Positions 14,401-25,215 of a DNA stretch of 64,000 bases are shown here, piece after piece. The notes beneath the pieces are model-generated. The model made no database searches. It was not told where the DNA came from and was given only the letters and a program-made list of their open reading frames with translations. Numbering within the stretch: position 1 is the first letter of the stretch; every line of letters begins with the position of its first letter. Origin of the DNA: Spongilla lacustris (Eukaryota; Porifera; Demospongiae; Spongillida; Spongillidae); NCBI GenBank assembly GCA_949361645.1, contig OX442416.1, positions 17,426,993-17,490,992 of the forward strand, written 5' to 3'. Position numbers and translations under genes: made by a program.

Positions 14401-15789
14401 GGGAAAGGGAAGACCATTTGGTGCACTCACTGATCCTGGGTCATTCTGGGGGGAGGGGAAGGTAAATAAAATCAACATGAAAATGAAAACATGATAATGC
14501 CTATGGCTGTAATGAATGGACAAGGCATTTCTAAGAAAGCAGTGGGAACGATATATGCACAACTTTAAGGCAGCGAAGTGCAAGCATGTGCAGATGAGAA
14601 TACACCTGGAACCTACCTGGCACAGCCTGGCAAACTTGTTTGTGACCACCTGTGGTGATAAGGCAGCAGTGAAGCAGCGATTAATCATGCAACCGCATCT
14701 GATATGCATTATGGCATACGATGCGTATTGTGGATGATCTTAAAGATCGTGCACGATACTTAAGAAAATAACTTTCATGGAAACTGTCCCATTTACAGTG
14801 CTCAGTGACCTTTGAATTAACTTAACTACTAGATTGAACTCCCAAAGGCCCAAAATGTGATCTACAGAGTACCACTTACAGCAGTTGTCACCCAACAGAT
14901 ACATGGTAAAATGCACTGTAGGTTAACAATTCTTTAATTGTAACCTTTTTCTTACCCCCCATTGCATTGCATTCCTCCTCATCTACAATAGAATTATTTT
15001 AATCAGAACCAAGGGACATATACAGGACACTGGCATGTGAAAAAAACTCTTCCAAACATAATTATAAATCTAGCAACATGTATTCTGTCTCCTGGCCATG
15101 CATGATATTGATCAAACACTAGCAGTATTGGTATACAGTAACATGCATCACAGAAGTAGCCATGGGTGCCTATGGCAATAATAATCACTAATTTCATTTA
15201 CCACATTACAATGTATGTGTACATGTAACAATTAAGTTAGATCAATTTATAAGGCTGTCTGACAATTTGCCCTCCGGACATAGGCGATTGAGCACAAGAA
15301 GTAGGCATGACAATGGACTATACTGTCCCCCAATCAGTTCTTGATTTATAATATAAATCGCATGCATGCAATATTTAAAACACATAATAATTGTATAAAA
15401 GATTTTAAAATCAACTGTAAATTTAAAAATTGGCACATTGTGCATGCTTGCACGATTATTAACCAAAAAGAAAAACATTATGTGCATAAATGGTTATATC
15501 ATAATTCCTTCTATAGAAATCACTGTAATCATAAACTGACCTTATATGTGCATATAATCATCATGATGAGCTATTCATATGACTTACTGCTGTCACTGGG
15601 TCTTGCTCCCTCACAAAGACAAATAAAAACTTGTGTTCATCTGGAGTTGGGGTGCCTGGGTACCCTGGTGGGAGGGGCCCCCTCATAGGGTAGTCTGCTT
15701 TGTACACATCTACAATCACCAGAAGAGCTGAAGCATAAAGGTTATATAGATTATCTGCTATATAAGGAGTGTGTGTGTGTCATGTGTGT

Positions 15790-15834
<45 letters not shown>

Positions 15835-18800
15835 GTGTGTGTGATGTACTTACGGCTGAACCAGGTGGTAAGGTTGAAGACATTATTCATAGGGGTGAAG
15901 CCAAACTTGAGGGAGCTGTTCAGTGAAGTGGGATCATTGGGGTTAAGTGTGTGAAATGTGAGGCTGGTACCAGAGGCAGCAAAGAGGTTGGTGTTTCTGG
16001 ATGAGGTCACTGGGAGGGATAGAGAGGGAGGGAGGGAGAGGGTCAATTGACAATTCTTACAATCACTAAAGTGCGTAGTAGATTAAAGCAACATGATATA
16101 ATAGGACATACAGCTAAATGTAGGATGCACAAAGTGATCACACAGTGGCACACATTAATCGTTTACATGTTCTAGTTTTTTAAGCTACTTTATCTGCTTA
16201 CGGTTAAAGAATATGCCCACTGATGGAGTGTTTGGATCCGACGAGAGGAGTGTGGAAGATGATGGCACATATCCCGTTGTCATGGTGAGATTTCCATTTG
16301 ATGTCTATTAATGCATTCGGCACAATTGTTCATGTACATGTTGGAGAAGGAATAAAGGCAGTGGAGAAAGGGAAAGAAGTTACATGTATATGCGGTCACA
16401 GAAGCAATACAGATGGAGATCCTTACATCGACCAGTGAGCACAGAGGTCCTGCACTTGCACACACCACCACTGTGGTAGAGTTAGCAGAGGGAGCTGAGT
16501 ACAGACGTACCATGTTGGAGGGGCATGTCTGTACCTAGGGAGGGATGGGGAGAGAGGGGGGGGGGGCGTGGAGGAAGAAAAGGATAAGGAGTGAATATAA
16601 GGAAAAGAAATGCATAGACTTTGTATATGCAAAAGAAAAGAAAGAACTATGATGTACATTGAGTTAAATATATAAAGATTCAAAAGAGGGTAGCATACCA
16701 GTGTTATACAGGATGGCCCATTAATACTGAGCTGTTGCACTAATGTGAGGTCACTGGACAACAGGTAGAGAGCGCCTCTGTGTCCAGAAAGAATTACAGA
16801 GCACAATTTGATATTTAAAAAAAAAAAAACACATAAGCTGTGCATTTTAAGTTAGTCTCGTCCCCAGGCCCTGCTTTTTTACGTTGCATGGGCAAATGTT
16901 TTTCGCCCCGCAACATAAAAAACAGGGCCTGTGGAGGAGGCTAATGAAGAGTGTGATATACTTAATGCAAGCATACTGCAGAAAGCTTACATCGCTCCTA
17001 CGATGATGCTTCCAGGAATGGCATCAAAATTCAGAGGAGAAGTGAAGTATTGGTTTATTAATGCAAATGAATTGTTTGTACTTGGGTGGCCTGTGTGGTA
17101 TGCACACAGAGAGAGGGTGCATATTTGGGTGGGTGGGTGGGTGGTTGGGTGAAGGTGTACAGTGAAGCATCATCGACATGTACTTGGCCTTGCTACATGT
17201 ATATTTCTTACCTTCAGACCTAGCGGTGCATGGTGCAGTTGATGTGGAGGATACCACAAGTGTTTGTGGACGAGCTATAATGTAAGCAAAGGAGAGAAGT
17301 TTAGAGGAGAGACAGAGGAAGTAGTGGGGAAGGGACCTGTGAGGGATTAGAACTTTACCATTTCAGTTCTTATAAAGAAATACCTAATCTTTTCACTACA
17401 TGTAACTTGATTACAGAAATGTACAAACATACAACCACTTCATCTAATGGCAATCAAAGTTTCAATATTTATTTATTACAAAACTTACTCCTGCAACTTC
17501 CTTGTGAAGATACTCTGCATATGAGAGGTGCAGTGGATGCCATAATAATAACCACATACCTTAAATACAATAACCACTCAATCTATGTATTATCATGTAC
17601 TGCATAGTCCTTGATTACTTTGTAATGTTATTTCAGCGTACCAATGGTTAGAGTTTCTATTAATTTAACATTTGATAGTCCAACTATTTAAGTATTTCAC
17701 TTTTTTATCTCCAGTGTGAAGCAAAATTGGAATCCAATTTTTAAATACTGGAGAATAGGTTACATAAGACCTGAAGAACAACATCTTCCAACTTGATGCA
17801 GATAATTTTGAAGATGGCAACATACATAGAGTATGCATGTTTCCCTTAGAACAATAATACCAATATGGTAATAACAATGTGGTTCAGTCAATGTTTATAA
17901 GAACAGTCTCTTACATTGTGCCATCCACCACTCCAGAAAACTTCATACACTGGCTGACAGAATTATTCCACACACAGTACGGATCCCTTGTACATTCTCT
18001 GAAGAGGGGAGATGCAGTTTCCTATGGTACTGATATGAGAATACGAACACATGTATTGTCTAATTGAGATGTAATCACGGTATGTATGAACGTTTGAAGT
18101 AATTGTACATGCACACTACACACGCATTTGGTGGTCACTGAAATGCATATAAGGTTTCATCAATAAACGGAGCTTAAAAGAGAACATCTAAAATATATCC
18201 ACCTTCCCCATCATCTGATATTGTAGCAGGGATCTGAACAGTCGGATACTATACTTGCAGCATAGTTAAAGACTACAAGCATGTGAGGATCAAATTGAAC
18301 AGAACACATGTGAATGGCTCAGTGCACATTGAAACTATAGCTCTTCTCACCGTAGACAGCTCTGCCCCAAACCCCATTGTAGCCCTTAACGTTGTTGGGT
18401 TTGCACAAACAAGCTGCAGAGATCTCTTACCTGCATTGATAATATTGGCTGCACCTCTCAAGTGCAAGTCTGTAAATTCCATTGTCTGTGTTTACATACA
18501 GGTATTCAACTCCATCCTTCAATATTAAGTGTAATGGAAATGAAAAGTGAAAGTGCAATCACATAAACAGCAGGGATAATAAATATTTTTTTGCGGTTCA
18601 ATTAATCATTATAGATACACACCAACACTAACCCTAACTGTCTAAGGATCAAGCTACAGATTTGGGGGTGGGGGGGAGGCGAGTTGCATGACATTTAATT
18701 AAGGTCATTACATGCATGACAATGAGCAGAACCAAATCTCAGTTAGATATTGTACAAACTTATACTTACAAACTGCCTTATTTGCAACTGTCTCACAGTC

Positions 18801-19421
18801 GAAGAATCATCATCTGAAAGCTGATTGGGTAAAAAAAATTTTTTTAATGGCGCACAAAGATCATGATGTAGTGAGCAATGGTGTACCTTAATGGTCTCAG
18901 AAATGATGGGAGCCAGCGTTCCGTTGGAAGTTGTCATTGACATCTTCAGCACTGACCCTGAACCTGTGAGTGAGAAAGCTTTGACATTGCACCTGTACAT
19001 ATGGTACATGTACTGATATGCTATGAATAATGGCACTCAACATTGTGCAATTAATTATGTAAACAAAATTTTAGCCAATTTGTGCATGTATGTCTGACCG
19101 CAAAGGCCCTCCCATGGATTGGAATGAAATACAATTAACCCTCTGTGGCAAGCCAGCCACTTAATAGCTTTTATTTACTTGCACACAATCACATTCTTTC
19201 AGTTGGCAGTGTAGATGTACTGATCTAGTTATTTGATCACCTAGGCATTTAACACTAAGGCTACTGCTGAATTACTGCTATGTCTTGCATGCACAGAGGC
19301 AGTTGTTAGCTGTGGTTTTGTGAATATGTGCGAAGGAATGTCAAATTATATGCATCATGAAGATACATGCCCACAGCAAATATATACCCACACCACCCAC
19401 CCACCCATGCCACATACACAC

Positions 19422-19485
<64 letters not shown>

Positions 19486-21367
19486 ACACATACTTGTTCC
19501 CAGGAAGAGCACATCTTGTACTACACATGATGATCCATTTAGCACACATGGTTGATCCACTGCCATCTTTGTTACCCTGTAAAAGGTTCATATGAGTTCA
19601 ATGTAAAAATTACTAGACACGTGAAGTCACATGTATATGTAAGATCATGTGAGATCACATGGGATTTAAAAGATATCACATGACTTACACAACACCACTC
19701 AGTATGGCCAGAGGGTCTTGGTAGTATTGGAGTATTGATTGCGCCAAATTGATTCTTTGGGCTGCCAAGTCAGTTCTTCCATTAGGAGAGCACTATACAG
19801 ACAGAGCAGTAGGTGCAGCAATTACATGATGGACACTCTAATTTGTCATATGCCCTGTACCTCAACAAAGGCATTGGCAATGCTTTTGCCACTCATAGGA
19901 TCATAGACCTGTGACCTGAAGATGTCAAACACCCCTCTGTTGTTCATACCGTTTGGCACAAGAGCATCACTGTTGTTGGCACGGTAGACACAGATAGAGG
20001 TCTGGGGACTGTACCTGATTGGGAAAACACACAGTGAATTAGTGGCATCGAAAAGGTAAAAAAATAATGTGGGAGGGCAAAGGAGGAAGGAGTAAGGAGA
20101 GGGAAAGGAAAGGAGGAGAGGAAGAATGGTGGACAAAATGACTAACCCCGAATAATCTGTGAATGTTGCATACATAAGCTCCACCCACTCTCCTCCGGCA
20201 TAGTAGCGACCAGGCCTACTGAAGACTACACCCTCTGAGGGAATAGATGACATAAAGTTATGTTAACACATCATGCATACATATGCTGGGTGCATACTTG
20301 TGTCACTTACGTAGGAGGTTTGGTCTCATAGGACCAGAGGAACTTTGACATGATATGTTGGCTTTGAGGAGGGTGGTGGGAAATGGAAGACCATTTGGTG
20401 CACTCACTGATCCTCGGTCATTCTGGGGGGAGGGGGGTAGCCATGTAATTGGTGACTGTGTATCTATATGATGCCATATGTATATGTCAGTACATTCTCG
20501 TAGCTATTAACAAAAAATGTCTTCATACTATGTTTTACCAATGTAATTTGACAAACCACTTATCTAATGTTCTGCACTGCCCCCACCCCCTAGCCCCTGC
20601 CTCCCGAAAGGCATGTGGTCATGCAGTAAAATTAAATGACGCATAGCTGTTTTTAATACTGCTCGCATGCAGTCACTATAGTGTTGGGTGCTTGAATAAA
20701 AGGTGTATTGATGACATTCAGAGGAGGGGACACACCCACCTGGCATAATCTGGCGAGTTTGTTAGTGACCACCTGCAAGTATATAGCACATGTTAATCAT
20801 GGAGACACATGTATATTAAAAACCCAATTGTAACTGTGACTTTTTTGTGGTAGATTTAATCACTCCATCGTCATTACTAGGTAACATTACATACATAGCG
20901 TCTTTAATCTATGATGCCCGAATATAGCAGGATTGAACACTTCTTAGTGCACATGATACATCACACAACACACCCACACACATTCATGCACACACAGAAT
21001 TAATTGGTTCAATTATAATTGTTGGGTATTTTACAATGCACGATGTACAAGTTAATGTGATGTCTAATTGGATGTGCTTTAATGATGTTATGAAGGAATG
21101 AACATGGACTTTGTAAGGTTGTAGATGTCCATATTGTGTAGTGCTCGTGTCCTTGTAACTTACTGCTGTCACTGGGTCTTGCTCCCTCACAAAGACAAAG
21201 AAATACTTGTGTTCATCTGGAGTTGGGGTGCCTGGGTACCCTGGTGGGAGGGGCCCCCTCATGGGGTAGTCTGCTTTGTACACATCTACAATTGCCAGAA
21301 GAGCTGAAACAGAATGGATAAGAGAGTGTGTATGTGTTTGTGTGTATGTGTGTGTGTGTGGAGTGTG

Positions 21368-21426
<59 letters not shown>

Positions 21427-24400
21427 GTGCATGTTTGATGTGCATGTACTTACGGCTGAACCAGGTGGTAAGGTTGAAGACATTATTCATAGGGGTGAAG
21501 CCAAACTTGAGGGAGCGGTTCAGTGAAGTAGGATCATTGGGGTTAAGTGTGTGAAATGTGAGGCTGGTACCAGAGGCAGCAAAGAGGTTGGTGTTTCTGG
21601 ATGAGGTCACTGGGAGGGAGGGAGGGAGGGAGGGAGGGAGGGAGGGAGGGAGGGAGGGAGGGAGGGAGGGAGGGAGGGAGGGAGGGAGGGAGGGAGGGAG
21701 GGAGGGAGGGAGGGAGGGAGGGAGGGAGGGAGGGAGGGAGGGAGGGAGGGAGGGAGGGAGGGAGGGAGGGAGGGAGGGAGGGAGGGAGGGAGGGAGGGAG
21801 GGAGGGAGGGAGGGAGGGAGGGAGGGAGGGAGGGAGGGAGGGAGGGAGGGAGGGAGGGAGGGAGGGAGGGAGGGAGGGAGGGAGGGAGGGAGGGAGGGAG
21901 GGAGGGAGGGAGGGAGGGAGGGAGGGAGGGAGGGAGGGAGGGAGGGAGGGAGGGAGGGAGGGAGGGAGGGAGGGAGGGAGGGAGGGAGGGAGGGAGGGAG
22001 GGAGGGAGGGAGGGAGGGAGGGAGGGAGGGAGGGAGGGAGGGAGGGAGGGAGGGAGGGAGGGAGGGAGGGAGGGAGGGAGGGAGGGAGGGAGGGAGGGAG
22101 GGAGGGAGGGAGGGAGGGAGGGAGGGAGGGAGGGAGGGAGGGAGGGAGGGAGGGAGGGAGGGAGGGAGGGAGGGAGGGAGGGAGGGAGGGAGGGAGGGAG
22201 GGAGGGAGGGAGGGAGTTACATCAAATTGCATTTTTTTTCTTGCTTACAGTTAAAGAATATGTCCACTGATGGACTGTTAGGATTTGATGTGAGGAGTGT
22301 GGAAGATGATGGCACATTTGCTGTAGTTGTCACAATGAGATTTCCTTTTGATGTCTAGTGGTACAGACCAGTCAGTGAAGAGAAAATAAATTACTGCATG
22401 TGAGATGATAAAAAAGCACCATAGTACTTCTGTAATGATAATACTTTAGTTGAGATACTTACATCAACCAGTGAGCACAGAGGTCTTGCACTTGCACACA
22501 CCACCACTGTGGTAGAGTTGGCAGAGGGAGCTGAGTACAGACGTACCAGGTTGGAGGGACATGCCTAGAAATGAAACACAAAAGTTCAGATGAATGAAAT
22601 TTGACACAAAATCACTATTAGAAAATAAATTGTGTGAGTGTGCTCATGTTGAAGTTATTTCGATTAAGGATGATATCGTGTGTGTTTGTGCTGATACACA
22701 TGCATGTGTCCCAAGGTACATATGCAAATCTGTATGTGTATATGCATGCCTGTAAGTACCGGCATATGCGTGTGTATAGGTGCAAATGCATGCATGTAGA
22801 CACATGCTATAAGTGCATATGCTGCTATGCATGTTTTTGGGTACATTGTATGTCTTTTAGGTACATATATATGTCTATAGGTATATTCCTGTGTGTAAGT
22901 ACATATGCATGTCTGTAGGTATTTGTTGGTGTGCATACCTTTGTACAAAGTGGTCCACTGATAAAGAGTTCCTGTACTAATGTGAGGTCACTGGACAACA
23001 GGTAGAGCATGTCTCTGTGAGAGTTTAAAAGAGTTAAATCACAATTCAGCATTGATGCCATATACAATCTGATATTATTTATAATCTGATGAGTGATTTT
23101 GTACACTTATGTGTGTGTATACATGTACATGTATATGTGTTTAACACATAAGCACACATTCACACATGTGCACATGTGTGAATGTGTGCTTATGTGTTTA
23201 TGTGTGTATCAGTATGAATGTGTGTGCATGCATTAGTGTGTGCAATAATGTATGCTTGTTTGCATGTTTGTATTGTTGCATGCACAGATCTGTGGATGCA
23301 CAATATCCTTACTTTCCTCCTACCACAACCTTCCCAGGAACAGCATCAAAGTTCAATGGAGAAGTGAAGTAACTGCTTGGCGCCGTAAAACTATTGAACT
23401 GGTAGCCTGTTGTGTGGCAGAGAGGGTCAGAGGCGGAAGTGCATGAGGTTAACTAGTGTGTGAAAAGTATATGCTTTTTAAAAATATATCACGTGTATCT
23501 GCACGTGCGCACCTCTGTTTTCATGACACTTAAGAATGTTTTTTTTTGTGGTTATCCCTGTAGGGTTATTGTCATGCGAAATGGAATCAAGCAAACGTTA
23601 TCCCTCCATGCCTCCATCATTGCACGTCTATAGTAATGGAACCTTGTACAGCTAGGGAGGGACACGCACTTGGAATGTGAACTTCGCTCATTTTGTTGAA
23701 CTATACAAGGTGAGAAATCTGATTAGTCATTTATATACGTTTTGCGGGTTTGTGGTTGTGTTTCTGACCGAGTTGATTGTTACGTGTAAAACGATGCACC
23801 TGTCAAAATAGCACCAAAGCTATGTTCGCTCGGAATGTAAATATTTATCTACTTGGTAGCCTGTTGCAAAAGGTACACGTACGACCACTTGATCATAATA
23901 CAGCTCGTACCTATCCAAAAACTACGTGTACGTGTAGTTGTATATACTTAACTTGTTTTTTTTTTTTTTAAGTGCATGAGGCCGTGTTTTGGATGGTCAG
24001 TTCTACATATAAATGCCAACTTTTCTAGTTCATATCTTAGCTTTAGCGACCACCTGGATTTTCTATGTCTTCTGTCGGTTGTTTATGCAGCTGCCATATG
24101 CGGTTGCGGCGTCATGCTCTAGAAAGAATGACAAGGTGGGGGAGGGAAACAGCGGAGCCTCTCAGAGTCCAAAGCATATCAAAGGACATGACTGTTGGCG
24201 GCAACAGCTGTCGTTGTAAACGCGTAGCTGCAGATCAAATAAATTGGTTTGGCATTAACCAGGTGTTAAATGCAATTGGAACATGGTATGAATGAAACGT
24301 TTATCGGGATCATTTTTATTTATTTTTAATGTCATCAATGATAGTTAACCTCGAGGTTCTCGTGCACGTTTATATAAGTCAAACGTATACATGTATATAT

Positions 24401-25215
24401 ATATACCTATTCTGTATGCAACCCTAAAACTGGTCGGTAACCGCCCTGCCCTCAGTACAGATGTTGGCTTCATGCCAGTGATAACCGCTACTACCTCAAT
24501 TACGTTGTACTACTAAGAGGTCATAATCCATGTTTTCTTTTTTTTTTTGTTGGTACGCTTATACATGCATGTAGCTTATTTTAATGTGCGGCCCCCTCTG
24601 AATCCAGATATGTCGCACGGTAGCGGTCAAACTCAGTTCCGTCCTCCATGCAGAGTGTTAAAAAAAAAAAACCCTTAGGGCTGATTTGTACCGCCACATC
24701 ATACATTCACCGCCCTGGATAGGGCATTAAATCGCGGATTTTTTTTTATCTCCCAACGTCTCTTGAACTGCAGTGGCATTTTAATAATTGGTCCTGCCTC
24801 TTTTCACCATGTGTAAATTTGAAAAACCCAATTATCACTATCACAATTAGCACCAAAGTAAAATGACCTTGGCACGCTTTTGTGGCGTCTTGTGACTCTC
24901 ATAAAGTAACCGTATCATAAAGCTGTGTACGCAAGCGTCATGTGGCCTTATATGTTTGTTTTTTTTTTTTTTTTTTTTTTTTTTGGTCGTTGTTATTGTT
25001 ATTTTGCCTTGAATAGTGTACGGAAATGATTCATGCACAGTTGCGCATATGAAAATGGTCCGCTTACTGCATAGCTTGTTCGCTTAACTTTGCTAACCTT
25101 GCTGGGTGCCGATGCTGGAGCTGCTTACGTACGATGGACTGCAGGAGGGTAAAGCTTCAGCTCGCAGTACACCCGCAGCAGCGAAGAGCAGTGTTGCCAG
25201 AATTAAGCGGTCCAT
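9935..25215 (-). CDS. Secreted Sema-PSI-Sema-PSI-ITIH C-terminal protein, 38 exons
   Basis: Predicted extracellular protein of 1401 aa. Exons (plus coordinates, 5' to 3' on the minus strand): 25098-25215, 23313-23406, 22939-23014, 22463-22564, 22249-22354, 21454-21609, 21164-21303, 20740-20772, 20311-20422, 20147-20234, 19861-20014, 19689-19792, 19494-19576, 18887-18963, 18770-18820, 18431-18516, 17915-17998, 17489-17559, 17212-17274, 16991-17090, 16699-16777, 16427-16534, 16202-16304, 15854-16009, 15588-15727, 14617-14649, 14334-14445, 14029-14116, 13752-13905, 13582-13685, 13394-13476, 13255-13331, 12972-13019, 12565-12650, 11883-11978, 11677-11705, 10715-11200, 9935-10260. Every junction is GT-AG and in phase, and the total is 4206 nt with no internal stop. 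Residues 1-20 form a signal peptide (MDRLILATLLFAAAGVLRAEA); no later membrane segment is evident. Sema and plexin domains bind partner receptors in cell guidance; the partner here is unknown. Exon 18 and the 33-nt exons are the least certain. Confidence 0.85.
11340..11420. repeat. (TA)n microsatellite in intron
   Basis: Imperfect TA dinucleotide array within the intron between exons 36 and 37 of the double-Sema gene. Just beyond it, at about 11488-11530, is a short piece (GAAACTGTCCCATATA) resembling the terminal repeat of the foldback element at 40422-41254. Confidence 0.8.
15769..15842. repeat. (TG)n microsatellite beside exon 24
   Basis: TG dinucleotide array in the intron directly 3' of exon 24 (module 2). 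The matching intron of module 1 has a longer TG array at 21325-21425, so the repeat predates the module duplication. Confidence 0.9.
16853..16943. mobile_element. Short TIR element in intron 20
   Basis: Begins TAGTCTCGTCCCCAGGCCCTG and ends with a degenerate inverse, CAGGGCCTGTGGAGGAGGCTA; the interior TTTTTTACGTTG...CAACATAAAAAA is also palindromic. It resembles the TAGTCTCG family by its end but has a different interior and no clear target duplication. Confidence 0.5.
17212..17559 (-). other. Linker exons 18 and 19 joining the two Sema-PSI modules
   Basis: Two short exons (17489-17559, 71 nt; 17212-17274, 63 nt) carry the frame from module 1 into module 2. They encode a Ser/Thr-rich linker with a few cysteines (STAPLIC, STSTAPCTARSE). 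Their phases (2 to 1, then 1 to 1) fit the exons on both sides. The link between the modules depends on them. Exon 18 rests on the acceptor TTATTGTATTTAAG and donor GTAAGT, which are plausible but unproven. Confidence 0.6.
19427..19486. repeat. (CA)n microsatellite next to exon 13
   Basis: CA dinucleotide array on the plus strand ending a few bases from exon 13 of the double-Sema gene (19494-19576). It lies on the donor side of the exon. Confidence 0.9.
21325..21425. repeat. (TG)n microsatellite beside exon 6
   Basis: TG-rich array interrupted by GAG and TTTG units, in the intron 3' of exon 6 (module 1). It is homologous in position to the array at 15769-15842 in module 2. Confidence 0.9.
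21612..22216. repeat. Perfect (GGGA)n array, ~605 bp, filling an intron
   Basis: About 151 uninterrupted GGGA units on the plus strand (TCCC on the transcribed strand). The array makes up about 95% of the 639-nt intron between exons 5 and 6 of the double-Sema gene, and its last unit forms the CCCAG acceptor of exon 6. The equivalent intron in module 2 (16010-16201) has only about 30 bp of similar sequence. The long open frames across it (Gly-Arg-Glu and Leu-Pro repeats) are artefacts of the repeat. Confidence 0.97.
23407..25097 (-). other. Intron 1 of the double-Sema gene
   Basis: No coding exon was recognised here. The signal-peptide exon ends in phase 1 and joins exon 2 (GG|C glycine codon) without an intervening exon. 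The region contains T-rich runs and no repeat family shared with the rest of the window. The gene's promoter should lie beyond 25215, but I see no defined core element there. Confidence 0.6.

Larger units (their letters stand above)
11883..17090 (-). other. Module 2: second Sema domain and PSI domain (16 exons)
   Basis: Residues about 600-1121. The exons match module 1 one-to-one in order, phase and nearly in length (for example 156/156, 140/140, 33/33, 112/112, 88/88, 154/154, 104/104, 83/83, 77/77, 86/86). Middle exons are about 95% identical to module 1, whereas introns hardly align beyond the splice sites. The PSI reads ERCSQYLNC...GCVASRDPYCVW then SSISQC. The module is an internal tandem duplicate of module 1. 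Confidence 0.85.
17915..23406 (-). other. Module 1: first Sema domain and PSI domain (16 exons)
   Basis: Residues about 50-554 of the double-Sema protein. Sema hallmarks seen: HKYFFVFVREQ, then VVTNKLARLCQND and LLKANISC (the family's FFRE...RVARVCKND...FLKARLNC block), then DVLFLGTSSGSVLKM and EYLYVNTDNGIYRLALERC. The PSI domain follows at about 520-545 with the Cys pattern ERCSQYYQC..C and RDPYCVWNNSVSQC. This is the classic Sema-to-PSI junction of semaphorins and plexins. Loop details differ from known classes, so I do not assign it to semaphorin or plexin. Confidence 0.85.

Noticed and set aside
15588..21303. PEBP-like reading of the GPLPPGYPGTPTPDEHKYFF segment
   Set aside because: A first impression only; the surrounding blocks (FVREQ, KLARLCQND, KANISC) fit the Sema domain in order and spacing.
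21558..22358. Long plus and minus open frames of Gly-Arg-Glu or Leu-Pro-Ser repeats
   Set aside because: They are all readings of the (GGGA)n array, whose repeat length keeps the frames open without selection. The region is an intron.
11883..23406. Two separate tandem semaphorin-like genes
   Set aside because: No signal peptide, start codon exon or stop was found between the modules, and the frame runs through exons 17-20. It is kept only as the alternative to test.
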